This document shows, piece after piece, positions 38,201 to 45,158 of a stretch of DNA of 64,000 nt. A program made the position numbers and the translations under genes. The stretch spans positions 7,711,001 through 7,775,000 of the forward strand of contig NC_092579.1 of assembly GCF_037975245.1 (NCBI RefSeq). Reading direction: 5' to 3'. This DNA is from Apostichopus japonicus. Taxonomy: Eukaryota > Echinodermata > Holothuroidea > Aspidochirotida > Stichopodidae. The number at the start of each line of letters is the position of its first letter. Within the stretch, counting starts at the first letter, position 1. The notes under the pieces were generated by a model. That model saw nothing but the letters and a program-made list of their open reading frames with translations, was not told the DNA's origin and ran no database searches.

Positions 38201-39557
38201 GGTTCTGTGCTTATGCACCGTACAATTGAGCAGAATTTGACCACAAAATGTCTGCCGTGTCAAGTTCTTTCATACCCCTAAATTGACACATTTGTTGAAA
38301 AGCTAACTGTAGTGTAGGCCTTAGTATACATCCATTGACTTTAGATGCTGTTTGTTATGCTCTGAGCCTCTAAGCTCAGACTGGTCAGGTTCCACAGAGC
38401 AGTGTTATCATATTGAGGTATTGTTGGTTATTTTTAGGGAGTAAGATTTCCAAATGACCAAAAAATGTGCAAAACTGGTGGGAGTGTGTTAAAAGCTTAA
38501 AAAATACCACAATTTGGTCAGCAAATAGCTGAAATGGATTCAAACTCATGAAATGTGTCATTCTGCTTGACTGCAAAAAGTTTAGGTGGCCTGCTGTATC
38601 GTTGCTTACTAATAATTGAAGGTGCGTCAATTACGGGGGTGCGTCAATTATGAAGCCTTTACTATATAGTCAGTATTGCGAAGTTCGCCATACTGCGAAG
38701 TTCGGGCACCCTAAGAAATACACGATTTTCACCATGAAAACCTACAGGAAGAGCCAAATTTCACCAAAAAGTACGAAGCTACAGTTATTTTCTCTCCAAA
38801 ATGACCCGTGTGCAAGAAATTACTTACATATTTGTCAATAAAATGACGAAGATCTATGAAGTCTGTTATAATTACTGAAAGAGCAACAGCGCCACCAATT
38901 TTTACCAGCGCCACACTGTAGGTTGCGTGGCCGAAATTCGCAATACTCTAGCAAGAAATACCAGTTCCACAATCACGAAGAATCTTCTTGGAAAACAACG
39001 TGAAAACAGTTTGCAGGAAAGAAAGTTTGGCCGTGTATCGTACTATAACAAAATTCTCCCACCATATGAAGTATATTTTCAAATGATTTATACCAGAAGA
39101 TTTAGTTTTGGGGTGTTTTAAGTCTTAAGTGGGCGAACTTCGAAGTCACCATCCTACTAATAGTAGGCCGAGATCTATGAGAGTCTTGCCATATCTATAA
39201 GAGGCCAAGACCTTGGCCTTAATAGTTATTGTGTAGCATTAATAACTTTCCCATAGCCTACAAACCAGAGTGAACGCCTAGTTTTACCGTTACTCTTACG
39301 TTAGTTCTACGTTTAAAAGCCCATTTTCTCTTCGGATTCGTGGAACTAGGCCAAGTGCTTATCTTAAGTCTATAGAGCATAGGCCTGGGGCCTAGGCAAT
39401 TTCCAAACGCTGAACGATTAATGTTGAAAAAGATACAAGGTTTCTGATTTTGTTCATCAATGATAGCTTCTTTGGCCTTGTCAAGCTCTTCTTTAGTTTC
39501 CAAATAGTCGTCCCGATACAAATTCATTGGAGAATTGGTTCGATTTATACCAGCCAT
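17508..39557 (-). CDS. FAM227-like: FAM227-family protein, about ten exons
   Basis: Minus-strand exons: 39,437-39,557 (tentative first), 35,631-35,783, 30,165-30,235, 29,602-29,637, 28,330-28,506, 26,305-26,445, 25,521-25,752, 24,048-24,709, 21,093-21,232 and 17,508-17,588. Together they encode about 600 residues, near the 500-570 of human FAM227A/B. Phases agree through exon 9. The FAM227 core is clear: LYQFRGFD then TPLPDLDSAITILMR (exon 5), FKRLFHSKMSEAVL, SFWWFFLNRY (exon 6), FFQGYADLLAQGMYAAFCAA and LWIVGTKPAPESWKGAW (exon 7). Exon 8 is a 220-residue serine/lysine-rich, low-complexity segment with a poly-Gly run. Exon 9 (TYQDVIHDSFQSVRYLDESY) looks conserved. The family has no defined biochemical role. 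Weak points: exon 1 uses a poor donor, T|GTATCT, supported only by matching phase. Exon 9 ends in phase 2, while the attractive reading of exon 10 (DADEVNTGAAQAVEEALLQQ then DEEIS and stop) needs phase 0, so an exon may be missing between them. Confidence 0.8.
19110..19345. repeat. Two diverged tandem copies, about 126-base unit
   Basis: TGAGGGAAGCAGTAAGCTC near 19,111 and TGAGGGTAGCAGTAAATC near 19,243 start parallel segments. They share GGGAAC.TGA.TC.GCGTTATCTA and GATA.ATGAATGACATA. No coding potential is seen. Confidence 0.7.
20230..20445 (-). repeat. LINE RT carboxyl-terminal fragment
   Basis: The minus strand reads DYESLVGKVNTAAKNEFIRL, then KDHPLHSELISL and NSFIYRAAI. This resembles the end of jockey/CR1-type reverse transcriptases, where HPL.SEF..LPSGRR and a KNSF.P.AI motif are common. 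It is short, lies within a FAM227 intron, and includes no catalytic motif. Confidence 0.55.
21585..21625. repeat. Poly-A/AG low-complexity tract
   Basis: Runs of 8-12 A separated by single G. It could be the tail of a minus- or plus-strand retroposon, but no element body was recognised next to it. Confidence 0.7.
22410..23425. repeat. 14-base minisatellite with 98-base higher-order period
   Basis: About 70 copies of the unit ACATCCACACATAG fill roughly 1 kb. Variant units (CACCCACACCTAG) recur at 98-base steps in the right half (for example near 22,967, 23,065 and 23,163), that is every seven units, which shows higher-order amplification. Both edges contain the same flank word CATAGACATCATAGCCAAAGAC (22,486 and 23,402). 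Because 14 is not a multiple of 3, all minus-strand frames stay open with a Cys/Val-rich 14-residue period; this is a by-product of the repeat, not a gene. It lies in the FAM227 intron between exons 8 and 9. Confidence 0.95.
24649..25054. repeat. 206-base tandem duplication covering a FAM227 splice acceptor
   Basis: The unit beginning at 24,649 is repeated at 24,855 with about 95% identity by eye. The first unit contains the first 61 coding bases of FAM227 exon 8, its acceptor (boundary at 24,709) and upstream intron. The second unit supplies a second acceptor with AG at the equivalent position (boundary at 24,915) and the same N-ILNLDFSENDISR reading. Confidence 0.9.
26648..26785. repeat. 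Dispersed repeat, inverted relative to 30,735-30,865
   Basis: This stretch (TCTTGATGTCATTCATGGAT, then CTCATTGAGC-like sequence, AATAAATAGTCAAC and CTTATGAGTTACAACAAAC) is the reverse complement of 30,735-30,865 with scattered changes. Both copies lie in FAM227 introns. The family is not recognised. Confidence 0.75.
26786..27479. other. FAM227 intron, no feature seen
   Basis: Unique-looking AT-rich intronic sequence between exons 6 and 5, ending at the minisatellite. No open frame or repeat was recognised. Confidence 0.4.
27480..28125. repeat. Minisatellite, 46-50-base unit, about 13 copies
   Basis: The phrase CTACTAGGGGCAGGATAGCT and the phrase GATAAATAGGGATCACC alternate through the block. 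Variation in CACC/CTGCC/CAGCACC spacers makes the units differ in length. It lies between FAM227 exons 6 and 5. Confidence 0.95.
28785..29165 (-). repeat. LINE 3' end, minus strand
   Basis: Read on the minus strand, a segment near 28,850-28,960 gives FSVSTP.LWNMLQLEIKMAK followed by a SFQKLKTH motif. This is the conserved end of a non-LTR reverse transcriptase (WN.LPLEI.....SFK..LKTHLF). A 3' UTR ending in a TTATT microsatellite follows (the ATAATAATAATAA run at 28,785-28,798). Confidence 0.6.
29175..29400 (+). repeat. LINE 3' end, plus strand, frameshifted
   Basis: The plus strand near 29,207-29,390 reads LRRRRPSSSDTTRLMIPRSK, then FQVIGPP.LEPVACGVYEWR and SRSLKV..KHIY. It resembles the end of a LINE reverse transcriptase (F...GP.LWN.LP......SL..FK..LKT.L) with stops and a frame shift. 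It lies tail to tail with the minus-strand LINE end just upstream. Confidence 0.5.
30401..30599. repeat. Inverted repeat with 54-base arms
   Basis: The arm 30,401-30,454 pairs with 30,546-30,599 with about five mismatches (ends ATAATATAGTCTACCTAT; core AGCATGTTGTTACTCGAGTT). The right arm plus part of the spacer forms the hammerhead fold described separately. The left arm, read on the minus strand, has the matching GAAAC/stem III/cleavage half but not the CTGATGA half. Confidence 0.9.
30521..30564 (+). ncRNA. Hammerhead ribozyme motif (type I), intronic
   Basis: All core boxes are present in order. GTTGT (30,521-525) pairs perfectly with ACAAC (30,560-564) as stem I. CTGATGA is at 30,526-532. 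CGCC/GGCG (534-537/543-546) closes stem II around an ACACA loop. GAAA is at 548-551. ACU.CG.AGU (551-558) is a very short stem III. The predicted cut is after GUA at 559. Short stem III is typical of the hammerheads in Penelope-like elements and animal retrozymes. One weakness is a U·U apposition (533/547) at the first stem II pair, where G-C is usual. It is on the strand opposite to FAM227. Confidence 0.7.
30600..30655. repeat. TA dinucleotide microsatellite
   Basis: Almost uninterrupted (TA)n next to the inverted repeat with the hammerhead motif. Other TA runs in this intron are at 31,709-31,797 and 32,210-32,250. Confidence 0.95.
30735..30865. repeat. Dispersed repeat, inverted copy of 26,648-26,785
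   Basis: It is the reverse-complement partner of the stretch in the exon 7-6/6-5 region. It is followed at 30,892-30,922 by a separate short palindrome, ACTTGGCAGTCGAA...TTCGACTGCCAAGT. Confidence 0.75.
30930..31796. other. FAM227 intron, no gene seen
   Basis: AT-rich intronic sequence between exons 3 and 2. Near 31,350-31,375 there is a small palindrome (CAGGTAGTATATTTTACTAC CTG). From 31,709 it becomes a TA-rich microsatellite. Nothing else was recognised. Confidence 0.4.
31797..31905 (-). repeat. tRNA-derived SINE copy, minus strand
   Basis: On the minus strand a B-box (GGTTCGAATCTC) is followed by GGTGGAGGCTGAAAGT and TTTTTTCACTGTTCTTGATT. A 42-base part (31,813-31,854) is the near-exact reverse complement of 32,158-32,199. 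Confidence 0.65.
32105..32205 (+). repeat. tRNA-derived SINE copy, plus strand
   Basis: An A-box-like GCCTAGTGGTTAGGGT near 32,125 and the B-box AGTTCGAACCC near 32,147 precede the same body as the 31,797 copy. It ends in a (TA)n run at 32,210. The two copies face each other and could pair in the FAM227 pre-mRNA. Confidence 0.7.
32260..32690. other. FAM227 intron, no feature seen
   Basis: AT-rich intronic sequence between the SINE pair and the GC-richer minisatellite. No exon or repeat was recognised. Confidence 0.4.
32699..32985. repeat. 26-base minisatellite, about 11 copies
   Basis: The unit GGCTTGAGTGGGCGGAGTCT + GAAGGA is repeated with GGCGGAGT and GGCTGA(G/T)T variants alternating, giving partial 52- and 104-base higher-order steps. 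The minus-strand open frame through it (SDSAH.SLLQ..PTQASFRLR) is a by-product of the repeat. Confidence 0.95.
33000..33500. other. FAM227 intron between two minisatellites
   Basis: No exon or repeat was recognised in this stretch. A C-rich block lies at 33,272-33,285. Confidence 0.4.
33503..33958. repeat. 32-33-base minisatellite, about 14 copies
   Basis: The unit GATTGGATAAGCCATTTATT + ATTGAGGGAGGG is repeated. Two sub-types (TTATTATTGAGG and TTGTTAGTGAGG) recur in a regular order, so blocks of several units appear to have been copied together. Confidence 0.95.
33960..35630. other. FAM227 intron, no gene seen
   Basis: Unique-looking AT-rich sequence. At 35,515-35,620, directly beside the exon 2 donor, GTTACTGGTTACTTCATACC and CCTGTGTTTAATG are repeated about three times with a period near 36 bases. 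Confidence 0.4.
35784..37548. other. FAM227 first intron, no feature seen
   Basis: AT-rich, no exon recognised. The AATAAA-like words and GCCTAGGCC-type words are frequent but not organised. Confidence 0.4.
37549..38045. repeat. Foldback-type element A, copy 1
   Basis: About 495 bases containing AGTATTGCGAAGTTCGG at the left end, its exact reverse complement CCGAACTTCGCAATACT near 37,819, and a final CCGAACTTCGAAGTCACCAT. It is about 95% identical by eye to 38,663-39,155. The family is not recognised. There is no transposase. Confidence 0.8.
38078..38652. mobile_element. MITE with CATAATTGACGCAC terminal inverted repeats
   Basis: CATAATTGACGCAC at 38,078-38,091 is the exact reverse complement of GTGCGTCAATTATG at 38,639-38,652. 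A second, inner copy of the right repeat lies at 38,622. The 575-base interior has no transposase. It sits exactly between the two copies of element A. Confidence 0.75.
38663..39155. repeat. Foldback-type element A, copy 2
   Basis: Direct copy of 37,549-38,045, with small deletions (for example in the CCAGCGCCAC region near 38,905). Same orientation. Confidence 0.8.
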
Positions 39558-39805
39558 TTTCAACCTTTGATGAAGATTTTGTGCTTTAATGGTTGCTAAG
39601 AGAGGCGCTTGTGATAGGGCATATGGAACATTTACAAAACCTATGGGCCTTATTCTGTCGTGGGTTGTTCGCAATCATATATCGTAGCAGTGTGGAATGG
39701 GGAGGGGGTGGGGAGGGGGGTAGGGATTGTTTGTGAGCAAAAAGGAATCAATTAAACACTCTTCTTCAGGATATCTGGCCTATATAGAAACTGAAACAAA
39801 ATATT

Positions 39806-39887
39806 TGTAATAATATTCACGTTTTGTGGTTACATGAATACTGATGAGTATTCATGTACCCTCAAAACGTGAATAGGCTATTATTAC
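39806..39887. repeat. Palindrome, about 82 bases
   Basis: TAATAATATTCACGTTTTG.GG at the left pairs with CCTCAAAACGTGAATA...TTATTA at the right around the self-complementary centre ATGAATACTGATGAGTATTCAT. It is adjacent to the 3' end of the minus-strand LINE. Confidence 0.75.
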
Positions 39888-42075
39888 AAGCGCTACAGAA
39901 ATGCCATTATTATTATTTAGTCCTCTTCAAAATGTAGTGCTATATTTTCTATGCATAGAAAATATTGCACTACTTTTATAGAAGCTATATGCAGTGGCGC
40001 TTTAAAAATAAAAACCCGACCACACCCAAAACAGTACTTGTGAAATGCAACCTGGAACAGATGTGTTTTAAGTTTGTTCCTTAAACTTTTGAAGCAACAA
40101 CAAGACTGAATTTCAGTTGGTAAGCTGTTCCACTCCCTTGGACCTGCGACAGAAAAATGCGATCACCAAACATCCTCTTCCTAGTTCTCGGAACAACGTA
40201 ATTAGTTCCAGACCTAAAACAATTAACCAAATGTTTGGGAGCTTGGCTATTGATACATTTATATGACAATCTGATCAGGGGCGGACTTGGTCTTAAAACC
40301 GACCCGGGCATTTTCCACCTAGACCGGCTCATTATTCATTAATATGCTACTTACATAGTGATCGCCGTCCTGGGGGAGGGGTCTAAGGGGAGGGGATGTC
40401 CCCCTCGCCATTGAGATATTTTTAAAGTTAAGGAATGCCCAGATGCAAAATGGTGCTTTATTTCTCAATTTTGTAGGTTACAATAATCCTTTAAAAATGA
40501 CCCCAAAATAATTTTCCGAAAGCAACACTTGATTAAAATGAGGAAAATTCAAAACGTTAACAAAAATAGTACTAAAATATATGTTTAGACTGGATTTTGT
40601 TTAGTTTATCAAGCATTTTGTGACAACAAGCTTTAAAAAAAAAATGAAAAAAAAACCTAAATAAATCCATTAGCACGGACGGGTTGTTACGAACTAATCG
40701 ACTAACTAACATGGTGATTTCATGAGCTTATTCCAACAGTTAAAAATAAATTTCTACACAGCCCGTCAATGTATTCTATTAACTATTGTGAAAATGGGCT
40801 GTAATTTTTTCCAGGCTCCCCAGCCCAACCGGCCCACCAGGGCACCGGCCCACTGGGCATTGCCAAAATGCCTGTGTGGCCAGTCCGCAACTGTAGGACA
40901 TGCATAATAGTCTGAAAAGTATCAGAAGCTCTTTCAGACACTCAGTAGCACTATCAAATTTGTTCTTGTTAAGGATCAGCTCGGCGGCATATTTTTCACT
41001 CTTTGCAATTTGCAAAGGGCTGAATTAAGTAAACCATAAAGTAAAATGCAATAATAGTCCAGTTGGGATAAACCAAGGAAAGTATCACCTGTTCAAGAGA
41101 ATTTCTGAGATGGCTGCGTAACTGAGACTCTTATGCGATGCAATTAAACATAGCAGTTTTGCATTTCTCTGTCATGTGCGTGACAATAGACATTAAATTT
41201 CACTCTCCAGATAAACCCCATGCAAGATATACTATAGCTGTAGTTTCATTGACAGATGTTTAAATAATGTCAACTCCATCAATGGCTTACTTCCGAAGTT
41301 GCGTTGAGGTGCCGAATTTAATATACTCAGTTTTGCTACAATTCAATTTCTATCTGTTCACATGCATCCAATCATTGACAAATTTTGCACAGCCTCTCAA
41401 GCACTCCAATACGGTAACCCTCTTCTTCTGTACTTGATGCTTTAAAGGAACTGTAGTAGGAGCGATCATCTACGTAATACTCAATTCGAGATAACACCCG
41501 CCCTCTTTTTTAGGTTGTCAGTAACATAGTCTTGCGACGTACTTGGATACAAATTATATAACACGGGCCCGCGCAGCTCCCATGCGGAACAGAATAAAAG
41601 GAAGCTCCATTTCCTTAGAAAACGATTGTCCCAACATCACTTTTATTTTCCTCCCTTTAAAGTAGTTGCGAAGCCAGTCTAAAGCCATCACCTTTATTCC
41701 AAACTGGTTCTCAAGAACACGTAAGAGAACTGTATGGTCAACAGTGTCGAAGGCTGCTGAGAGGTAGAGGGATATACCACAGGCGTAACCATTTGCGTAT
41801 CCATGTTAAGCAATACGTCATATTCACCAGCTTTATCCGTACTGTTTCAGCATTGTATAATTCCCGATGATCACTAATGTAGTCAGGTAACACATTTTCA
41901 TTCATTATGTGCCCATTCAGGAGTGACAACATTCCCTTTTCTACAATTTTGGACATAAACTGTAAATTATTCACGGGCCTTTATATTTCCCGACAACCGT
42001 ATCAAGATCGGGTTTCTTTAAGAGGGGACAGACAGTAGCTGCTTTCCATAAAGGAGAAAAGGATCCAATAAAAGG
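39885..42075 (-). repeat. LINE reverse transcriptase relic (CR1/L2-like), split by a MITE
   Basis: Reading the minus strand from 42,075 down, several frames give LINE RT landmarks: WKAATVCPLLKKPDLDT, FMSKIVEK and HRELYNAETVRIKLVN. LSAAFDTVDHTVLL follows near 41,750, then VLENQFGIKVMALDWLRNYF and VPQGSCAGPVLYNLY near 41,580. Then come QIAKSEKYAAELILNKNKFD and, after an inserted MITE (40,270-40,893), YKCINSQAPKHL. The 3' end reads FRNKLKTHLFQVAFHK. Frame shifts and stops make it inactive. The 5' half (endonuclease) is absent. Confidence 0.8.
40270..40893. mobile_element. hAT-like MITE inserted in the LINE
   Basis: The left end CAGGGGCGGACTTGG (40,276) is inversely repeated at the right end as CCAGTCCGCAACTG (to 40,893). 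Deeper matches include GGGCATTTT and its complement. Ends starting CAG followed by a GCGGACT word occur in hAT-type MITEs. Flanks TATGACAA (40,262-269) and TAGGACAT (40,894-901) look like a diverged 8-base target duplication; removing one copy rejoins the LINE reading to FRLLCMSYKCIN. Confidence 0.75.
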
Positions 42076-42365
42076 GTCTAAATAGTTCGATCTGCACAAT
42101 TTACATTACAAGGTATTTTCATAGGGATTTTACAGAGGACTATTCTTGACACGTTTCAGGGGCAATACAAGCATAAACTTTGTTGAGAACTTGTTTACGA
42201 CACTAACAAGAATTCCACAAAGAATACCGTCTTGATTTACATTGTGCTTAAATCTCGCCACGGTTGAATTCATTAATTGATTGCATGCCCAGTTTTTACG
42301 CCGAGAATGCAATGCACCGTTGAGCCCGAATATGATAACTTTGCAACTTATTACTAACTCAATAG
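42076..42365. repeat. Direct repeat of 43,905-44,195, copy 1
   Basis: GGTCTAAATAGTTCGATCTG to TTGCAACTTATTACTAACT is repeated 1.83 kb away with about 90% identity by eye. This copy directly abuts the 5' truncation point of the minus-strand LINE. No coding. Confidence 0.85.
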
Positions 42366-43904
42366 TTCAAGTAAAGGTCGATAGTGCTAAATATTCCATA
42401 ATAGACATTCACAGGTTCCGCATCAGTTTACACCAAACACAAGTATACATTGGCACGTTATGTTAACCGACTGCACGTTGAATATAAAAAATTGACAATT
42501 CGTGTGCAGGCTACGGCCGATGACCGACCCAATACGGATGATCGAGTCGTAATCCTTTTCGTGCATGTGACCGCACCCCCCCCCCTGAGTCCCTCCCGCA
42601 TGCCTAGTTATACCGCTAGCTTCTTGTTTGATTTTGTAACGTTGGACCTCTGATTATGGCAGCGGGTCATCAGTGACACATGTAACATCACACGTACAAG
42701 GCAAAAACCCACCCAGTAAATATCGATACTAAGCAAACTTTGCATCCCAGCCCCCATTTGCCGAAAAAAGACCCAGCTGACATTACAAAAAAGCATAAGT
42801 TTTCTAGTATTATTATCACATTGCATAAGCCTTAGCTTCCAGTTTTAAAGATAATAAATGAATTGATGGTATGAAGCCCGATAAATCGAAATACACGCAC
42901 TTTGACTAGTTGTATAAAGTTTTAAAAAAAATCTTTATTATATTTTAATTGGCATTTTAAAGAAATCATTTTAAAGATAGCGCGAAGTTTTTGTTTGTTT
43001 TACATGATTGATTTTATACCTAGTAAAGTGTCATTTTCTTTCCATGACTTAAAACTTAGCTATATATATATATTTAACTTGGAAACTGTTAATGCCTATA
43101 CTCGCCATCAGAAAGAAATAAACAAAAACAATATAATCAAAACAACAAATTAATTCTCAAGAATGCTTCTGTATTTCTCTGTGTATGATGCAAAATCGGT
43201 ATTAACAAATTGGTGAGACAATTACCCGCCTGCCTCGTTACTCTCTGAGCAATAATCGAAAATAGAGGGCTTGGTATCCGATGTTCATCCTACATCATCA
43301 CATGGATATAGTTTCAAATGAGCTGAGTTTGGCTTCCTAACCACTAGGCATAATCTTTCGTTCGAACAATATCGAAAGAAAACTTACATTTTTATATTTA
43401 AGCGCCACATCTCGTACCGTGGTAAACAAAATTAAGACATCGGGTACATTGATAGCTCGTTAAAGTGGTACTTTACGGATCTCGTGATAGGCTAACACCT
43501 TAGGATAGTAGAGATATTTTGTACGGCCTCAAGACACCGCAAAAGATGATTAGAAACAGTATTTGGCCGTGACGTTTTGGGTCAGTTAATTATTGGGCGG
43601 ATCACGTAAATAGGACCTTCTATTGATCTTTTTAATTGCCGGCTGTAATTAGCCCAGTAACAAAACATTTCTAAGTTCAATTTCATACAGGTAAAATATA
43701 TACAGTCGGTAGCAATAGCAATAGTAATTTACGATAGTAATTAGTAGATATAACGGTTCGTACAGGAGTTGACAACATACTTAACGCTGAATGTCATTGA
43801 AAAGAAATATGCGTGCCTTAATTGGCAAACAACAAAAAAACAAGGGAAAATAAAATAAAAGAAGAAAAGGTAAAGAAAGACGAAGAAAACAACACCAAAA
43901 CAGG
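42366..43904. other. Intergenic, no gene seen
   Basis: No exon was recognised. A segment near 43,698-43,760 (ATATACAGTCGGTAGCAATAG) recurs at 44,206-44,300. A C homopolymer lies at 42,576-42,584. Confidence 0.4.
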
Positions 43905-44195
43905 TCTAAATATAGTTCGATCTGCGCAATTTACATCACGAAAGGTATTTTCATAGGGATTTTACGGAGGAATATTCTCGACACGTTCCCAGGGGCAATA
44001 AAAGCATAACCTTTGTTGAGAACATGTTTACGACACTAACAATAATCCCACAAAGAATACCGTCTCGATTTACATTGTGCTTAAATCTCGCCACGGTTGA
44101 ATTCATTTATTGATTACATGCCCAATTTTTACGCCGAGAATGCAATGCACCGTTGAGCCCGAATTTTGATAATTTTGCAACTTATTACTAACTGA
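43905..44195. repeat. Direct repeat of 42,076-42,365, copy 2
   Basis: It matches copy 1 along nearly 290 bases, and is followed by the GTCGGTTGCAATAGCAATAG repeat shared with 43,698. Confidence 0.85.
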
Positions 44196-44560
44196 ATAGT
44201 ATATATACAGTCGGTTGCAATAGCAATAGTAATTTAGCAATATTTAACATTACTAGCAATATGAATATCTAGCTGTTATTAGTAGATACAACGGTTCGGA
44301 ACTGTACATGGTTGTGAGTGTTTCGAAGCACAACACTAGATGACAATATACAGTAGTATTTGGGCTAAGTCACCAATCTGCAGCTTCTGGTATTGTTCGG
44401 AATAAGGTTACAACTGTTCAATAAGATACCTTCCATAGTTTGGTCAGCACATGACCACAAGGATTGTCATATGAATATAGCAACAAGTGGGCAGTGCTGC
44501 TAAAGATGTCGATCCATCAGCCACCAGCCTTCCATCATTCCCTTACATGGGTAAAGTGGT

Positions 44561-45124
44561 AATTGGTGACATTTTGTGTGTTTGTCCCCGATCAATCCAA
44601 TTTTAGATGTAATAAACCAATTTGATCTCCTACACTAGCCCTAAACCTATACCTCTACAATTACATGTATAAACTATGTAAGCTGTTCCACTGAAAGGTG
44701 TTATGTACACAACTAGAAAATCTGTTTTATTAATAATATCGTCATTAAATTTATCTTTCTAATATTTACTTTTTAAGCCCGTCAAAATTTCGAAAATTTC
44801 CAGCACAACCACCAAAAACAAGAAAAGTATATTTTCTTAAAAAATAATTGGTGACATTTTGTGTGTTTGTCCCCGATCAATCCAATTTTGGATGTAATAA
44901 ACCAATTTGATCTCCTACACTAGCCCTAAACCTACCTCTACAATTACATGCATAAACTATGTAAGCTGTTCCACTGAAAGGTGTTATGTACACAACTAGA
45001 AAATCTGTTCTATCAATAATATCGTCTTTAAATTTATCTTTCTTATATTTATTTTTTAAGCCCGTCAAAATCTCGAAAATTTCCAGCACAACCACCAAAA
45101 ACAACAAAAGTCTATTTTCTTGAG
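44561..45124. repeat. 285-base tandem duplication downstream of the IgGFc/VWD gene
   Basis: AATTGGTGACATTTTGTGTG at 44,561 recurs at 44,846, and the two units match over about 280 bases up to AAAAGT(C/A)TATTTTCTT. The second unit ends 35 bases beyond the stop codon of the minus-strand gene, so both units probably lie in its 3' UTR or immediate downstream flank. Confidence 0.9.
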
Positions 45125-45158
45125 AAGTAATTGCAGGACTTGAATACGCATCTGTCAG

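Noticed and set aside
39836-39870. Hammerhead motif at CTGATGAGTATTC
   Set aside because: The word is the centre of a palindrome; no GAAA box follows in register.
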